NCBI RefSeq assembly: GCF_002163625.1
Contig: NZ_CP020892.1
Span: forward strand, 2,728,001 to 2,792,000
Length of the DNA: 64,000 nt
Direction: 5' to 3'
Source of the DNA: Pseudomonas sp. M30-35
GTDB lineage: Bacteria; Pseudomonadota; Gammaproteobacteria; Pseudomonadales; Pseudomonadaceae
The notes under the pieces were generated by a model that worked only from the letters and a program-made list of their open reading frames with translations, ran no database searches and had not been told where the DNA came from. The position numbers were made by a program, and so were the translations under genes. This document shows positions 10,111 to 18,959 of the stretch, piece after piece (the first letter of the stretch is position 1; each line of letters opens with the position of its first letter).

Positions 10111-11778
10111 TCAATCATGCCAAACCAGAGGTTGGCGACTGTCACTCCACGCCGGAAAACGACTGGCGTAAGTATCCTCGACCACATTGCGCTTGATTTT
10201 CAATGTCGGTGTCAGAAACCCATTCTCAATCGACCATACATCTTTTACCAGCACCAAGCCTTGCAGCCGCTCGTGTTGATCAAGGCGTGTATTGACCTCC
10301 TCCAGCAGCTTTTTCAGGCTGTTTTCAAGCTCGCCACGGTCACTATTGGCCGCTTCCTGGCGGCCAATATCAGACAACACACAGAGCGCCATCGGCTGCG
10401 CCATACCGTCACCGACTACACACACTTGCTCAATGCGTGAGTGCACAGCTAAACGGTTTTCAATAGGTGAAGGCGCAACATATTTACCTTTGCTGGTTTT
10501 GAAAATTTCCTTGATCCGTCCGGTCAAACGCAAATTACCGTCTGCATCCTGCTCACCTTTGTCGCCGGTGCGCAGGAAACCATCCGGGGTGATCGTCTCT
10601 GCTGTTTTTACTGGGTCTTTATAGTAGCCCTGCATCGTTGCACCGCTGCGCACCTGCAACTCGCCATCTTCGGCGATGCGCGCCTCAACTCCGGTACTGT
10701 TTTGACCGATCCAGCCCTTTTTGTACTTACCCGGGCGACACACGTGCGAGTAACCACAGTTCTCGGTCATGCCGTACACCTCAAGCACATCCAGGCCCAT
10801 GCGTTGATACCACTTAAGCAACGCTTCGGGCACCGGCGCGGCACCCGACAAGGCAAAGCGAATTGCATCCAGCCCCAGCCCGGCTAGAACCTTCTTGCCA
10901 ACGATTGAACCGATGATCGGCAACTTGAGTAAGAAATCGAGTTTTTCGGCGGGCATCTTGCTGTACACCCCCATCTGGAACTTGGTCCAGATACGCGGCA
11001 CGGCAAAGAAAACGGTGGGTCGTGCGCGCTTAAGGTCCTCGAGAAAGGTGTCGAGACTGTCGGCAAAGAACACCGTCGGGCCACCATAGAAAGACGAAAG
11101 CTCAATAAACATGCGCTCGGCAACATGGCATAGCGGCAAATATGACAGCAGTCGATCATCTTCAGTGACGCTAAACAGCGTGCGCGCATTGCTGGCAGCA
11201 AAGCCAAAATTACTGAAGTTATGCATCACCCCTTTGGGCAGGCCGGTGGTGCCGGAGGTGTAGATGATGGTTGCCAACTGGTCGGGTTCAGGACTCGGGC
11301 TATCTTGTATCGGAGAGCAGGCCTGCAAATCACTCCAATTGAAGTCAAAACTTCCCTCGGGATGCAGCGCCATGGCGACAGTCGGGATGGCGTCTGGAAT
11401 ACCCGGTGCCATGCTCGGCCAGTTATCAAGCTTGCCGATGAATGCCAGCACCGACTCTGAATGCTCAAGCACATGGCTAATCGATTCAGCGCTCAGGTTG
11501 GGATACAACGGCACAGACACGTGGCCAGCCATCCAGATGGCTAAATCAGTGATTATCCAGTGTGCACAGTTTTTGGAGATGATTGCGATGTGACTGCCGG
11601 GCGGCAACTCACGGCTTCGAAGCCAATGTGCTGTGCGACGGGCTTGCTCACCCACTTCAGCCCAGCTGAGAGACTCAATAGTGCCATCCGGCAGTGGTTG
11701 CACAAGATAGCGCTTATCGGGGTGGAGCGACTCTCGATGATAGAATGCATCGAGCGGTAAACGAATCGCATCAGCCAT
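10111..11778 (-). CDS. AMP-dependent acyl-CoA synthetase (long-chain type)
   Basis: This 555-residue ANL-superfamily ligase activates a carboxylic acid with ATP and CoA. The phosphate-binding loop IIYTSGTTGLPKGVM, the YGMTE motif, the TGDKG hinge-side aspartate and the C-terminal KYVAPSPIE lysine region appear in the usual order. The arrangement resembles FadD15/FACS members of the long-chain group, which have a shortened C-terminal part. No membrane segment is seen. A 28-bp near-perfect palindrome sits 31 bp before the ATG and may be an operator. The thioesterase gene follows on the same strand. The exact acyl chain is unknown. Confidence 0.88.
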   Translation of the reverse strand: MADAIRLPLDAFYHRESLHPDKRYLVQPLPDGTIESLSWAEVGEQARRTAHWLRSRELPPGSHIAIISKNCAHWIITDLAIWMAGHVSVPLYPNLSAESISHVLEHSESVLAFIGKLDNWPSMAPGIPDAIPTVAMALHPEGSFDFNWSDLQACSPIQDSPSPEPDQLATIIYTSGTTGLPKGVMHNFSNFGFAASNARTLFSVTEDDRLLSYLPLCHVAERMFIELSSFYGGPTVFFADSLDTFLEDLKRARPTVFFAVPRIWTKFQMGVYSKMPAEKLDFLLKLPIIGSIVGKKVLAGLGLDAIRFALSGAAPVPEALLKWYQRMGLDVLEVYGMTENCGYSHVCRPGKYKKGWIGQNSTGVEARIAEDGELQVRSGATMQGYYKDPVKTAETITPDGFLRTGDKGEQDADGNLRLTGRIKEIFKTSKGKYVAPSPIENRLAVHSRIEQVCVVGDGMAQPMALCVLSDIGRQEAANSDRGELENSLKKLLEEVNTRLDQHERLQGLVLVKDVWSIENGFLTPTLKIKRNVVEDTYASRFPAWSDSRQPLVWHD

Positions 11779-11808
11779 GAAGTTTCTTCCCTTGTTATTG
11801 TTTTCGGG

Positions 11809-11836
11809 GTCAAACCAAGCAACTGCTTGGTTTGAC
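11809..11836. promoter_or_regulatory. 28-bp inverted repeat before the acyl-CoA ligase gene
   Basis: Perfect 13-bp arms GTCAAACCAAGCA and TGCTTGGTTTGAC are separated by two bases (AC). The repeat starts 31 bp upstream of the ligase ATG. The perfect symmetry with a short spacer is typical of a dimeric repressor operator (TetR-like acyl-CoA sensors are one possibility). There is no T-tract, so a terminator is unlikely. Confidence 0.7.
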
Positions 11837-11898
11837 TATTCCATGCCCAAAGGCATCCCGCAAGAGGAGAAATGTTTCGTTGTGTAGTGCTATTTCAA

Positions 11899-12360
11899 TT
11901 AATGATGGGCATGCACTACGGCCAGCAAATCCATGGCCCCAGCGGCAACCATCGTTCCGTCAAGTTCAGCCAGGCTTGCGGTCATCATAGGCAGCGGTTG
12001 CTCCCGATGACCATGGATCAGCAAACCGGCTAAATCACCGACCAGAGGCTGATGCGTCACCAACAAGATTTCATCATCCGCATATATATCCAACTGGCGG
12101 ATCACATTACGCGACTGGCTATCTGGGGTTAACCAGGGCGCCGTGATGATTGGCGAGGCGTAGTCGAGCACTTCCGCGACCAATGCAGCTGTTTGCTGGG
12201 TACGCAAATATGGGCTGGCAATAATCTGCCGAATGGGACGCCCCACAAGCTGCAGCGCAGCCTTACGCACTTGATCGTGGCCGTGCGCTGTCAAAGCCCG
12301 CGCAGCATCTGTCGGTGCATTAGGCTGCGCCTCGCCGTGACGCAGTAACCACAGGCGCAT
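11899..12360 (-). CDS. sixA: Phosphohistidine phosphatase SixA
   Basis: This 153-residue histidine phosphatase domain begins MRLWLLRHGEA with the phosphate-accepting His8 in the RHG motif. The second conserved His is in LLVTHQPLVGDL. Family members dephosphorylate phosphohistidine in phosphotransfer proteins. The start at 12360 is chosen because it places RHG at the N-terminus. The longer frame runs back into the DUF4389 gene. The order DUF4389-sixA downstream of gpsA is the usual Pseudomonas arrangement (from memory). Confidence 0.9.
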   Translation of the reverse strand: MRLWLLRHGEAQPNAPTDAARALTAHGHDQVRKAALQLVGRPIRQIIASPYLRTQQTAALVAEVLDYASPIITAPWLTPDSQSRNVIRQLDIYADDEILLVTHQPLVGDLAGLLIHGHREQPLPMMTASLAELDGTMVAAGAMDLLAVVHAHH

Positions 12361-12370
12361 TAGCGACGAC

Positions 12371-12718
12371 TCACAGCTTAGGCTCTTCGTCACGCACCGG
12401 GTGCGGAGCAGGCGGAACTGAATGAGCCGCTTCACCTTGAGGGGCTTGTGGGCTTGGCCAATCGGAAAACGGCCATGGCTTTGCATCAGTATTGAAGGTG
12501 CCGAAGCGGCCGATCTGCGCCAGGTACTGACTCAGGCTGTCGCCAAAAGAAAGCACGGCTTTGCTCGGTGCGCCGTAAATCAAGCGATAAACCAACTGCA
12601 CAACAACAGCCACGCCCAGCAGCAGAACAGCGGCTTGCCAGATGACACTAAACAGCACCATCCACAGGATTCTGAGCAGCAGTGACTCACGTTCGATGAG
12701 GGTGTCTTTTTCAGCCAT
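12371..12718 (-). CDS. DUF4389 membrane protein
   Basis: This 115-residue protein has a hydrophobic helix at about 12-45 (LLRILWMVLFSVIWQAAVLLLG and following) and the conserved stretch FGDSLSQYLAQIGRFGTF of DUF4389. An acidic, proline-rich tail follows (PQAPQGEAAHSVPP). It is probably anchored in the inner membrane. It sits between gpsA and sixA, and sixA starts about 10 bp past its stop. Function is unknown. Confidence 0.8.
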   Translation of the reverse strand: MAEKDTLIERESLLLRILWMVLFSVIWQAAVLLLGVAVVVQLVYRLIYGAPSKAVLSFGDSLSQYLAQIGRFGTFNTDAKPWPFSDWPSPQAPQGEAAHSVPPAPHPVRDEEPKL

Positions 12719-12772
12719 GTGATTCTCCCTGAGTACTATTAATGCAGGTAATGCAGGCTTACAACGCCCGCC

Positions 12773-13795
12773 TCAAAAACCGGTGGTAGAAATAAAGTCA
12801 ACGTCAGTTTTGGGTTCGGCTTGCATCAATTTATCAATCACCTGACCCAAGGTGCGTCCACCAAACAAAATAGCGTACAAGCCATTGACCAGAGGCATGT
12901 AAACCTCCATTTCATCAGCCTTCGCCTTGAGTACCTTGATCGTGTTGACGCCCTCGGCAACCTCGCCCAAACGCGCCACTGCATCTTCCAGACTAAGTCC
13001 TTCGCCTAGGGCGAAACCCACCTGATAGTTGCGGCTCTTGGGTGATGAGCAGGTGACGATCAAATCGCCCACGCCGGCTAGACCGAGAAAGGTCATCGGA
13101 TTAGCGCCGAGTTGCACAGCAAAACGGGTCATCTCAGCCAAGGCACGGGTGATCAGCATGCTTCTGGTGTTTTCACCCATCTCCAGTGCTGCCGCCATAC
13201 CGGCGATGATTGCATAGACGTTTTTCAATGCCCCGCCCAATTCAACACCGAAACGATCATTACTGGCGTAGACCCGAAAGGTTTTACCGTGCAGAACCTG
13301 TTGCACGTGCTGGCACAAAGCTTCGTCTTCACTGGCAACGACTGTTGCAGTTAAAGCGCCGGCGGCAACTTCTTTAGCCAGATTTGGCCCTGAAATAACT
13401 CCGATGCGCGCTTTTGGGGCAATTTCTTCAATAATCTGGCTCATTAGCTTGAAGCTCTTGGCTTCAATGCCTTTGGTTGTGCTGACTAGCATTTTACCGC
13501 CCAGCAACTCCGCCACAGGCTGCAGCGCTTGACGCAGTGCGCTTGATGGCAGGGCGACAAAAATCAACTCACAGCGCTCGACGGTGGATTGCAAATCGCT
13601 AAGAGGCTCGACACCGAGATGAATTTTCATGCCTTTGAGGTAGCGTGGGTTTTCACGCGTCGCCAATATCGCTTCGACCTGAGTATCGTCACGCATCCAA
13701 TGCAGAACACGCTGGCCGTTTTCAGCCAACAGGTTTGCGATTGCAGTGCCGAAGCTGCCGCCACCCAAGACGGCGATAGGTTGTTGCTCTGTCAT
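12773..13795 (-). CDS. gpsA: Glycerol-3-phosphate dehydrogenase [NAD(P)+]
   Basis: This 340-residue cytosolic enzyme reduces dihydroxyacetone phosphate to sn-glycerol 3-phosphate for phospholipid synthesis. The Rossmann motif GGGSFGTA begins at residue 11, and the catalytic lysine is Lys191 in [22 protein letters not shown] and [12 protein letters not shown] are also typical. The start [12 protein letters not shown] at 13795 is preferred to an ATG seven codons earlier, because it gives the normal short N-terminus. It heads the gpsA-DUF4389-sixA group. The neighbouring fabAB pair is also in membrane lipid synthesis. Confidence 0.96.
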   Translation of the reverse strand: MTEQQPIAVLGGGSFGTAIANLLAENGQRVLHWMRDDTQVEAILATRENPRYLKGMKIHLGVEPLSDLQSTVERCELIFVALPSSALRQALQPVAELLGGKMLVSTTKGIEAKSFKLMSQIIEEIAPKARIGVISGPNLAKEVAAGALTATVVASEDEALCQHVQQVLHGKTFRVYASNDRFGVELGGALKNVYAIIAGMAAALEMGENTRSMLITRALAEMTRFAVQLGANPMTFLGLAGVGDLIVTCSSPKSRNYQVGFALGEGLSLEDAVARLGEVAEGVNTIKVLKAKADEMEVYMPLVNGLYAILFGGRTLGQVIDKLMQAEPKTDVDFISTTGF

Positions 13796-14355
13796 AAAAC
13801 ATCCGTTGTGCGCCATTTATACTGGCATTCTTAACGCATTATACGGGCCAAAGACCCTGCGGCTAGCCTAAACCGGGTCGACTCATGCGTCGAAGTCTGT
13901 ATTTTATAGGCAAGTCATTGCCTCGCAAGCGTTGTGGGGCGGGCCATCAGGCGCCATAAAAATGCTGCCAACATCGCACATGCTCAACAAATAGCCGCAT
14001 GCCGTTACAGTTTGTCGGCATTGACTGAAAGCAATGCATTAAACGTCGGGTAATTCTGCTAGGTTGAAGTTGTCAGCATGCTCTGGCGTGTACGGCGCAT
14101 AGATTGCAAGTGAACAATCAGGCGCTGTAGGCTTCCAACCTGAGTGACTAAAGTGCTACAGGCGAATACTCAACTAACAACTAAAATGTGCTTTCACGGT
14201 ACAATTGGCAAGCAGAGTACAACTGTACACTGTAAGCTGTGACTTTCATGGCAACGCAACAGTCTATTAGTGTAGAAAGCTGATCTGCGACCTGTCGCAC
14301 AACCAGCCTGAACGACCTGCCCAGCCATGGAGCATGGGATTATTGAGGAGCTCGC
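13796..14355. other. Non-coding stretch between gpsA and fabA
   Basis: This 560-bp divergent region has no credible ORF. It must hold the promoters of gpsA and fabA. A short inverted repeat GTACA-AC-TGTAC lies at 14217-14228. An AGTGAAC half-site at 14109-14115 resembles one arm of the DesT operator described for P. aeruginosa, but no second arm is visible. Confidence 0.6.
14217..14228. promoter_or_regulatory. Possible small operator upstream of fabA
   Basis: The inverted repeat GTACA-AC-TGTAC lies about 130 bp upstream of the fabA start. It is short and could be chance. It is listed because fabAB is usually regulated by a TetR-type acyl-CoA sensor. Confidence 0.25.
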
Positions 14356-14871
14356 ATGACCAAACAAAACGCCTTCACCCAAGAAGATCTGTTGCGCTGC
14401 AGCCGCGGCGAACTGTTCGGCGAGGGTAATGCGCAACTGCCCGCCCCTAACATGTTGATGATGGACCGCATCGTTCATATCAGTGAAGTTGGCGGAAAGT
14501 ACGGTAAGGGCGAGATCGTCGCAGAACTCGATATCAACCCAGACCTGTGGTTCTTCGGTTGCCATTTTGAAGGCGACCCCGTCATGCCTGGCTGTTTAGG
14601 TCTTGATGCCATGTGGCAACTCGTTGGCTTTTACCTAGGCTGGCAAGGCAACCCCGGCCGCGGACGTGCATTGGGATCTGGCGAAGTTAAATTCTTCGGC
14701 CAGGTACTGCCAACCGCTAAAAAGGTCACGTACAACATTCACATTAAACGCACCATCACCCGTTCGCTGATTCTGGCTATCGCAGATGGCACGGTTAGCG
14801 TTGATGGCCGCGAGATTTACAGTGCCGAAGGCTTACGCGTTGGCCTGTTCACCTCCACTGACAGTTTCTAA
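14356..14871 (+). CDS. fabA: 3-hydroxydecanoyl-ACP dehydratase/isomerase
   Basis: This 171-residue hotdog enzyme dehydrates beta-hydroxydecanoyl-ACP and isomerises trans-2- to cis-3-decenoyl-ACP, the branch point to unsaturated fatty acids. The catalytic His70 lies in [14 protein letters not shown] and Asp84 in LGLDAMWQ, exactly the E. coli positions. A GAGG Shine-Dalgarno precedes the ATG. fabB follows 12 bp downstream, and the pair acts together in the anaerobic unsaturated fatty acid pathway. Confidence 0.98.
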   Translation: MTKQNAFTQEDLLRCSRGELFGEGNAQLPAPNMLMMDRIVHISEVGGKYGKGEIVAELDINPDLWFFGCHFEGDPVMPGCLGLDAMWQLVGFYLGWQGNPGRGRALGSGEVKFFGQVLPTAKKVTYNIHIKRTITRSLILAIADGTVSVDGREIYSAEGLRVGLFTSTDSF

Positions 14872-14883
14872 AGGATTTTTTCC

Positions 14884-16104
14884 ATGCGTCGCGTCGTAAT
14901 TACCGGCCTCGGCATCGTTTCTTGCCTGGGCAATGACAAAGAAACAGTCTCCGCCAACTTGCGCGCGGGTCGTTCTGGTATTCGCTTCAATCCGCAGTAC
15001 GCTGAGATGGGCTTACGCAGCCACGTTTCAGGCTCGATTGATCTGAACCTTGAAGAACTGATCGACCGCAAACTCATCCGTTTCATGGGTGACGCGGCGG
15101 CCTACGCTTACTTATCCATGGCTGAGGCGATCAAGGATTCTGGCCTGAGCGAAGACCAGGTATCCAACCCGCGTACCGGTCTGATCGCCGGTTCTGGTGG
15201 CGCCTCAACCGTCAACCAGATGGAAGCCATCGACACCCTGCGCGAAAAGGGTGTCAAGCGTATTGGCCCGTATCGTGTAACCCGTACCATGGGCAGCACC
15301 GTATCGGCATGCCTGGCAACGCCATTCAAAATCAAGGGCGTTAATTTCTCGATTTCCTCTGCTTGCGCAACCAGTGCTCACTGCATCGGCCAGGCAATGG
15401 AGCAGATCCAGCTCGGCAAGCAAGACGTGGTTTTCGCGGGCGGTGGTGAAGAAGAACACTACAGCCAGAGCTGCTTGTTTGATGCAATGGGCGCGCTGTC
15501 GACGCAATACAACGAAACCCCAGAAAAAGCATCGCGTGCATACGACTCCAAGCGCGATGGTTTTGTCATTGCTGGCGGTGGCGGTATGGTTGTGGTCGAA
15601 GAACTCGAACACGCCCTCGCCCGCGGCGCGAAAATCTACGCTGAAGTTATTGGCTACGGCGCAACATCCGACGGCTACGACATGGTCGCGCCAAGCGGCG
15701 AAGGCGCTATCCGTTGCATGAAGCTGGCGTTGTCCACGGTTGAAGATCCAATTGACTATCTCAACACCCACGGCACCTCGACACCGGTTGGTGACGTTGC
15801 AGAAATGCGCGGCGTACGTGAAGTGTTTGCTGATAAAGCGCCTGCGATCAGCTCGACCAAGAGCCTCTCAGGACATTCGCTTGGCGCCGCAGGCGTTCAA
15901 GAAGCCATCTATTGCATGCTGATGATGGAAGGCAACTTCATTGCTGGTTCGGCCAATATCGATGAGCTGGACCCAGACGTTGCAGATATGCCAATTCAGC
16001 TGAAAACCAAAGAGAACGCTCAGATCAACACTGTGATGAGCAACAGTTTTGGTTTCGGCGGCACCAACGCAACGCTGGTGATGAAGCGCTGGACAGGCAA
16101 GTAA
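14884..16104 (+). CDS. fabB: Beta-ketoacyl-ACP synthase I
   Basis: This 406-residue condensing enzyme extends cis-3-decenoyl-ACP and is needed for unsaturated fatty acid synthesis. The active-site Cys161 is in SSACATSAH. The two catalytic histidines are His296 in NTHGTSTP and the later GHSLGAAG His, which together with Cys form the Cys-His-His triad. It forms an operon with fabA and ends at a strong bidirectional terminator. Confidence 0.98.
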   Translation: MRRVVITGLGIVSCLGNDKETVSANLRAGRSGIRFNPQYAEMGLRSHVSGSIDLNLEELIDRKLIRFMGDAAAYAYLSMAEAIKDSGLSEDQVSNPRTGLIAGSGGASTVNQMEAIDTLREKGVKRIGPYRVTRTMGSTVSACLATPFKIKGVNFSISSACATSAHCIGQAMEQIQLGKQDVVFAGGGEEEHYSQSCLFDAMGALSTQYNETPEKASRAYDSKRDGFVIAGGGGMVVVEELEHALARGAKIYAEVIGYGATSDGYDMVAPSGEGAIRCMKLALSTVEDPIDYLNTHGTSTPVGDVAEMRGVREVFADKAPAISSTKSLSGHSLGAAGVQEAIYCMLMMEGNFIAGSANIDELDPDVADMPIQLKTKENAQINTVMSNSFGFGGTNATLVMKRWTGK

Positions 16105-16124
16105 GCAGCGCTTACACGCTAAAT

Positions 16125-16153
16125 AAAAAGGGCGCCTATATGGCGCCCTTTTT
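16125..16153. terminator. Bidirectional terminator after fabB
   Basis: Arms AAAAAGGGCGCC and GGCGCCCTTTTT around a five-base loop. It can end fabAB (+) and the convergent DUF3859 gene (-). Confidence 0.93.
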
Positions 16154-16170
16154 AGTGTTTGCGATTTGAC

Positions 16171-16635
16171 TCAACGAACAGTGAATGTCTGTTCTGCGAG
16201 CTTGCGATCACCTTGGAAAACCATGAACTGCCACTCGCCTGGAACAACTTCATAATGTTCCGTGAACTCAAAAGCCATGGTATCCAGCGGTGCGCCAGGC
16301 ACCATCTTCTGGGTAACCACGAACTTGTCATGACGCTGACCATCAGGGCTGGTGACCCCTGGCGTCAAATAGAGCAGTGTCAAAGGCTCAGCGTCCACTG
16401 TCTTGCCTGACAGCTTGTAGCGCATACCAAACTTGGTGCCCAGCTTGGCTGGCACGCTCTCAGTGGTTTCAATTTCTTGATTACTGCGTGTCAGCACGCG
16501 CTCGCCCGGCTTGAAGTCCTTATATTGAGTGGCAAATACGCCGTACTCTACCGGCCCTTCAACACGCACTTCTGCGTGCACCAAACTTGCCATCACTGTC
16601 AGTGCTACAGCAGCACCAATACGGGTGTAATACAT
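16171..16635 (-). CDS. DUF3859-like exported protein
   Basis: This 154-residue protein has a signal peptide of about 20 residues ending LVHA. The mature domain looks beta-rich (VEGPVEYGVFATQY through EHYEVVPGEWQFMVFQGDRKLAEQTFTV). It recalls DUF3859, a periplasmic family of unknown function, but this assignment was not searched. The start at 16635 has AGGAG upstream and gives a clean signal peptide, while the longer frame does not. It is convergent with fabB across the shared terminator. Confidence 0.65.
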   Translation of the reverse strand: MYYTRIGAAVALTVMASLVHAEVRVEGPVEYGVFATQYKDFKPGERVLTRSNQEIETTESVPAKLGTKFGMRYKLSGKTVDAEPLTLLYLTPGVTSPDGQRHDKFVVTQKMVPGAPLDTMAFEFTEHYEVVPGEWQFMVFQGDRKLAEQTFTVR

Positions 16636-16772
16636 GTCGCGCTCCTGAGTGTCGATGGCGCGAGCGTATGACACCAGCATGACAGGACAATGACAAAACA
16701 GACGGTGCAAAAATTACTGCGCCCACAGCGGTTTTAGCAACCCTGAAAAGGCGCAGTTATCTGCGTGTGATT

Positions 16773-17822
16773 TTATTCAGCGCTGGGTTCTTGCTCGGCA
16801 AGCTCAGCTTGAACTTTGCGTGGCAGAACGGCGAGAAAGTTGTCACGAGCGACCTTCTGCGCAACATCTGCGGGTAACGCGTCCAGAAACGGTGTAAAGC
16901 CGCTCATGTACTTCTCAAGGCTGTCAAAACGGCCTACAACATCAGAGCCCAGCATAAAGCGAGCCGGATAACTGCTGACCAAATTGACCCATTCAGGGTC
17001 AGGATTACCATCTTTGTCCAGTAGATAAGGCTCTAACACCGTCCATGACAGGTCGATGTAAAGATTCGGGTAGGTTTCCAACATGCGCTTAAGCGTCGGC
17101 AAGAGAAAATCCAGCTTGGTCTGATGGCGATGAATCTCCATGCTGGTACCTGCATGCGCCCAGATAAAACGCACGCTTGGATGGTTGCGCAAGGGGTCTT
17201 CGATTTCTTGTAGATAGAGCGGATTACGTTCACGCTTGGAGGTGATATTGGAGTGCAGCATCACCGGTAAATCGTACTCTGCAGCCAGGTGATAGATCCG
17301 CGCCAATGCCTCGTTATTGGCGCGTGGCGTGTCCCCTTCGATCAACGCTGTTAGGTCGTCGTGACGGGTAAATATCTCACCAATGCCTTGCCACAAACCC
17401 GGGTCGAGTTCGAGGGTTTGGCGTACTAAAGCATCGGCGTTCTTGTCATTCGGATTGAAACCAGACAAGAACGGATGAAAGCGGCGGCGCTGTTCAGCTG
17501 GCAACTTGTTATAGGCATGGGCGATCAAGGTATCTGTTGCGCTGTACCAATAGGCGTTGGCATCGTCACCGGCGTAATAACGTGGACGCTTGGGCTCGTT
17601 TTCGTGCCATTTCTTGGCAACCGGGATACCCGAAAGCATCACGTGATCGATATTCGCTGCCGCCATGTTGGCAACCAGCTCATCGAGTCCGGCGCTTTCC
17701 TGAAAGAAGTCGACATAATGCAGATGCGCATCACTATAACGATAATCCCGCGCCTCAACAGTGCTTGCAGCTGTTGCGGCGGCTAGTACTGCTATACCCA
17801 GACGAAATAATGACAAACGCAA
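16773..17822 (-). CDS. Exported amidohydrolase-family protein
   Basis: This 349-residue TIM-barrel metal hydrolase (amidohydrolase-2 family) has a signal peptide of about 24 residues (TVEA). The metal-binding YSDAHLHYVDF motif carries His-X-His at the start of the mature part. Later conserved pieces are MLHSN and WAHAGTS, the usual second metal or catalytic histidine positions, and LGSDVVGRF with the distal aspartate. It is probably periplasmic, which is less common for the family. It is divergent from the pirin gene. The substrate is unknown. Confidence 0.78.
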   Translation of the reverse strand: MRLSLFRLGIAVLAAATAASTVEARDYRYSDAHLHYVDFFQESAGLDELVANMAAANIDHVMLSGIPVAKKWHENEPKRPRYYAGDDANAYWYSATDTLIAHAYNKLPAEQRRRFHPFLSGFNPNDKNADALVRQTLELDPGLWQGIGEIFTRHDDLTALIEGDTPRANNEALARIYHLAAEYDLPVMLHSNITSKRERNPLYLQEIEDPLRNHPSVRFIWAHAGTSMEIHRHQTKLDFLLPTLKRMLETYPNLYIDLSWTVLEPYLLDKDGNPDPEWVNLVSSYPARFMLGSDVVGRFDSLEKYMSGFTPFLDALPADVAQKVARDNFLAVLPRKVQAELAEQEPSAE

Positions 17823-17988
17823 ATACTCCCTATAACGTGATTTACATAGAGTCAGTTAAGCCGTAGCGAGTTCACCTGGCAATTTGCCCCATTGTTACAA
17901 GAAGTCAGTAAGCTCGGGCATTTTAAACCAATGAGCGGCTAAACCAGCGCACCCAGTATTAGTTGCAGTCATTTTTGGAGAACCGTAC

Positions 17989-18849
17989 ATGAGTGAGCTT
18001 CAAGTAATTCAACCGCGCCGGGAAGAGATTGAAGGGCAACCCATACTGCGCCCTCTTCCCTCGGCAAAATGCCGCAGCGTTGGACCGTTTGTGTTCTTCG
18101 ATCACATGCTTGAGCATAACTATCCTGCGGGAAGCGGGATGAACATCAATCAGCACCCGCACATTGGCCTGTCGACGCTGACCTACCTTTTTGAAGGCCA
18201 GCTGCAACACAAGGACAGCATCGGTTCTGACCAGTTGGTGCAGCCCGGTGACGTCAGCTGGATGACCGCAGGCAAACAGATCGCCCATGTCGAAAGAACC
18301 CCGCAAGCCACACTCAAGACAGGCTCTAACCTGCATGGCTTGCAAGTCTGGCTGGCCCTGCCAGAAGCTAATCAGCAGGATGATCCAAGCTACAGCCATC
18401 ACCGCTCTGATTCCCTGCCGCGCAGTGAGAGCATGGGCGTTGAAATTTGCATGATCGCTGGCAATGGCTTTTGTCTTGAGTCACCGGTACCGGTCAAATC
18501 CCCCACGTTATACGCCGAGGTCAAGCTGGTCGCTGGCGCCAGTTTGGTCATACCCAGCGAGCACCGTGAGCGGGCGATTTACATGCTGGAAGGTGAAGCC
18601 CAGCTGGGTTGTAGCGATTTGTCCGTGCGTGCACTGACATTGCTGCCCGAGACGCAAGAGCTGACGCTGCTGGCGTGCACAGCGTGCCATTTGGTAATTA
18701 TTGGCGGTGAGCCACTCGGCCCAAGGCGAATCAATTGGAACTTCGTATCCACTGACTCACAGCTGATAGACCAGGCAAGACAAGCTTGGACAGCTCAGGA
18801 GTGGCCACGTGTACCGGGTGAAACAGAGCGCATAGAACTACCACGCTGA
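17989..18849 (+). CDS. Pirin family protein
   Basis: This 286-residue bicupin of the pirin family has the N-terminal metal-binding motif NQHPHIGLSTLTYLFEGQLQH and the conserved GDVSWMTAGKQIAHVER stretch. A pirin C-terminal cupin follows. Bacterial pirins include quercetinases and redox sensors. The second histidine-rich site is present, so a catalytic role is possible, but the substrate is not shown. The ATG has GGAG about 10 bases upstream. The gene is probably monocistronic. Confidence 0.88.
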   Translation: MSELQVIQPRREEIEGQPILRPLPSAKCRSVGPFVFFDHMLEHNYPAGSGMNINQHPHIGLSTLTYLFEGQLQHKDSIGSDQLVQPGDVSWMTAGKQIAHVERTPQATLKTGSNLHGLQVWLALPEANQQDDPSYSHHRSDSLPRSESMGVEICMIAGNGFCLESPVPVKSPTLYAEVKLVAGASLVIPSEHRERAIYMLEGEAQLGCSDLSVRALTLLPETQELTLLACTACHLVIIGGEPLGPRRINWNFVSTDSQLIDQARQAWTAQEWPRVPGETERIELPR

Positions 18850-18959
18850 GCCTGATTTCCGGTTAAACGGTCAGCTTTTGGTTAGCGCTATCATAGAAAC
18901 TACAGGTAGAATCGCCGCCCACTGCCGCTCGCCAATGCGGTGACCTATTTGGAGTGGAT

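Noticed and set aside
14109..14115. AGTGAAC half-site like a DesT operator before fabA
   Set aside because: The second arm is missing, so it is not called as an operator.
15205..15771. 188-codon open frame antisense to fabB
   Set aside because: Shadow frame; fabB is complete on the plus strand.
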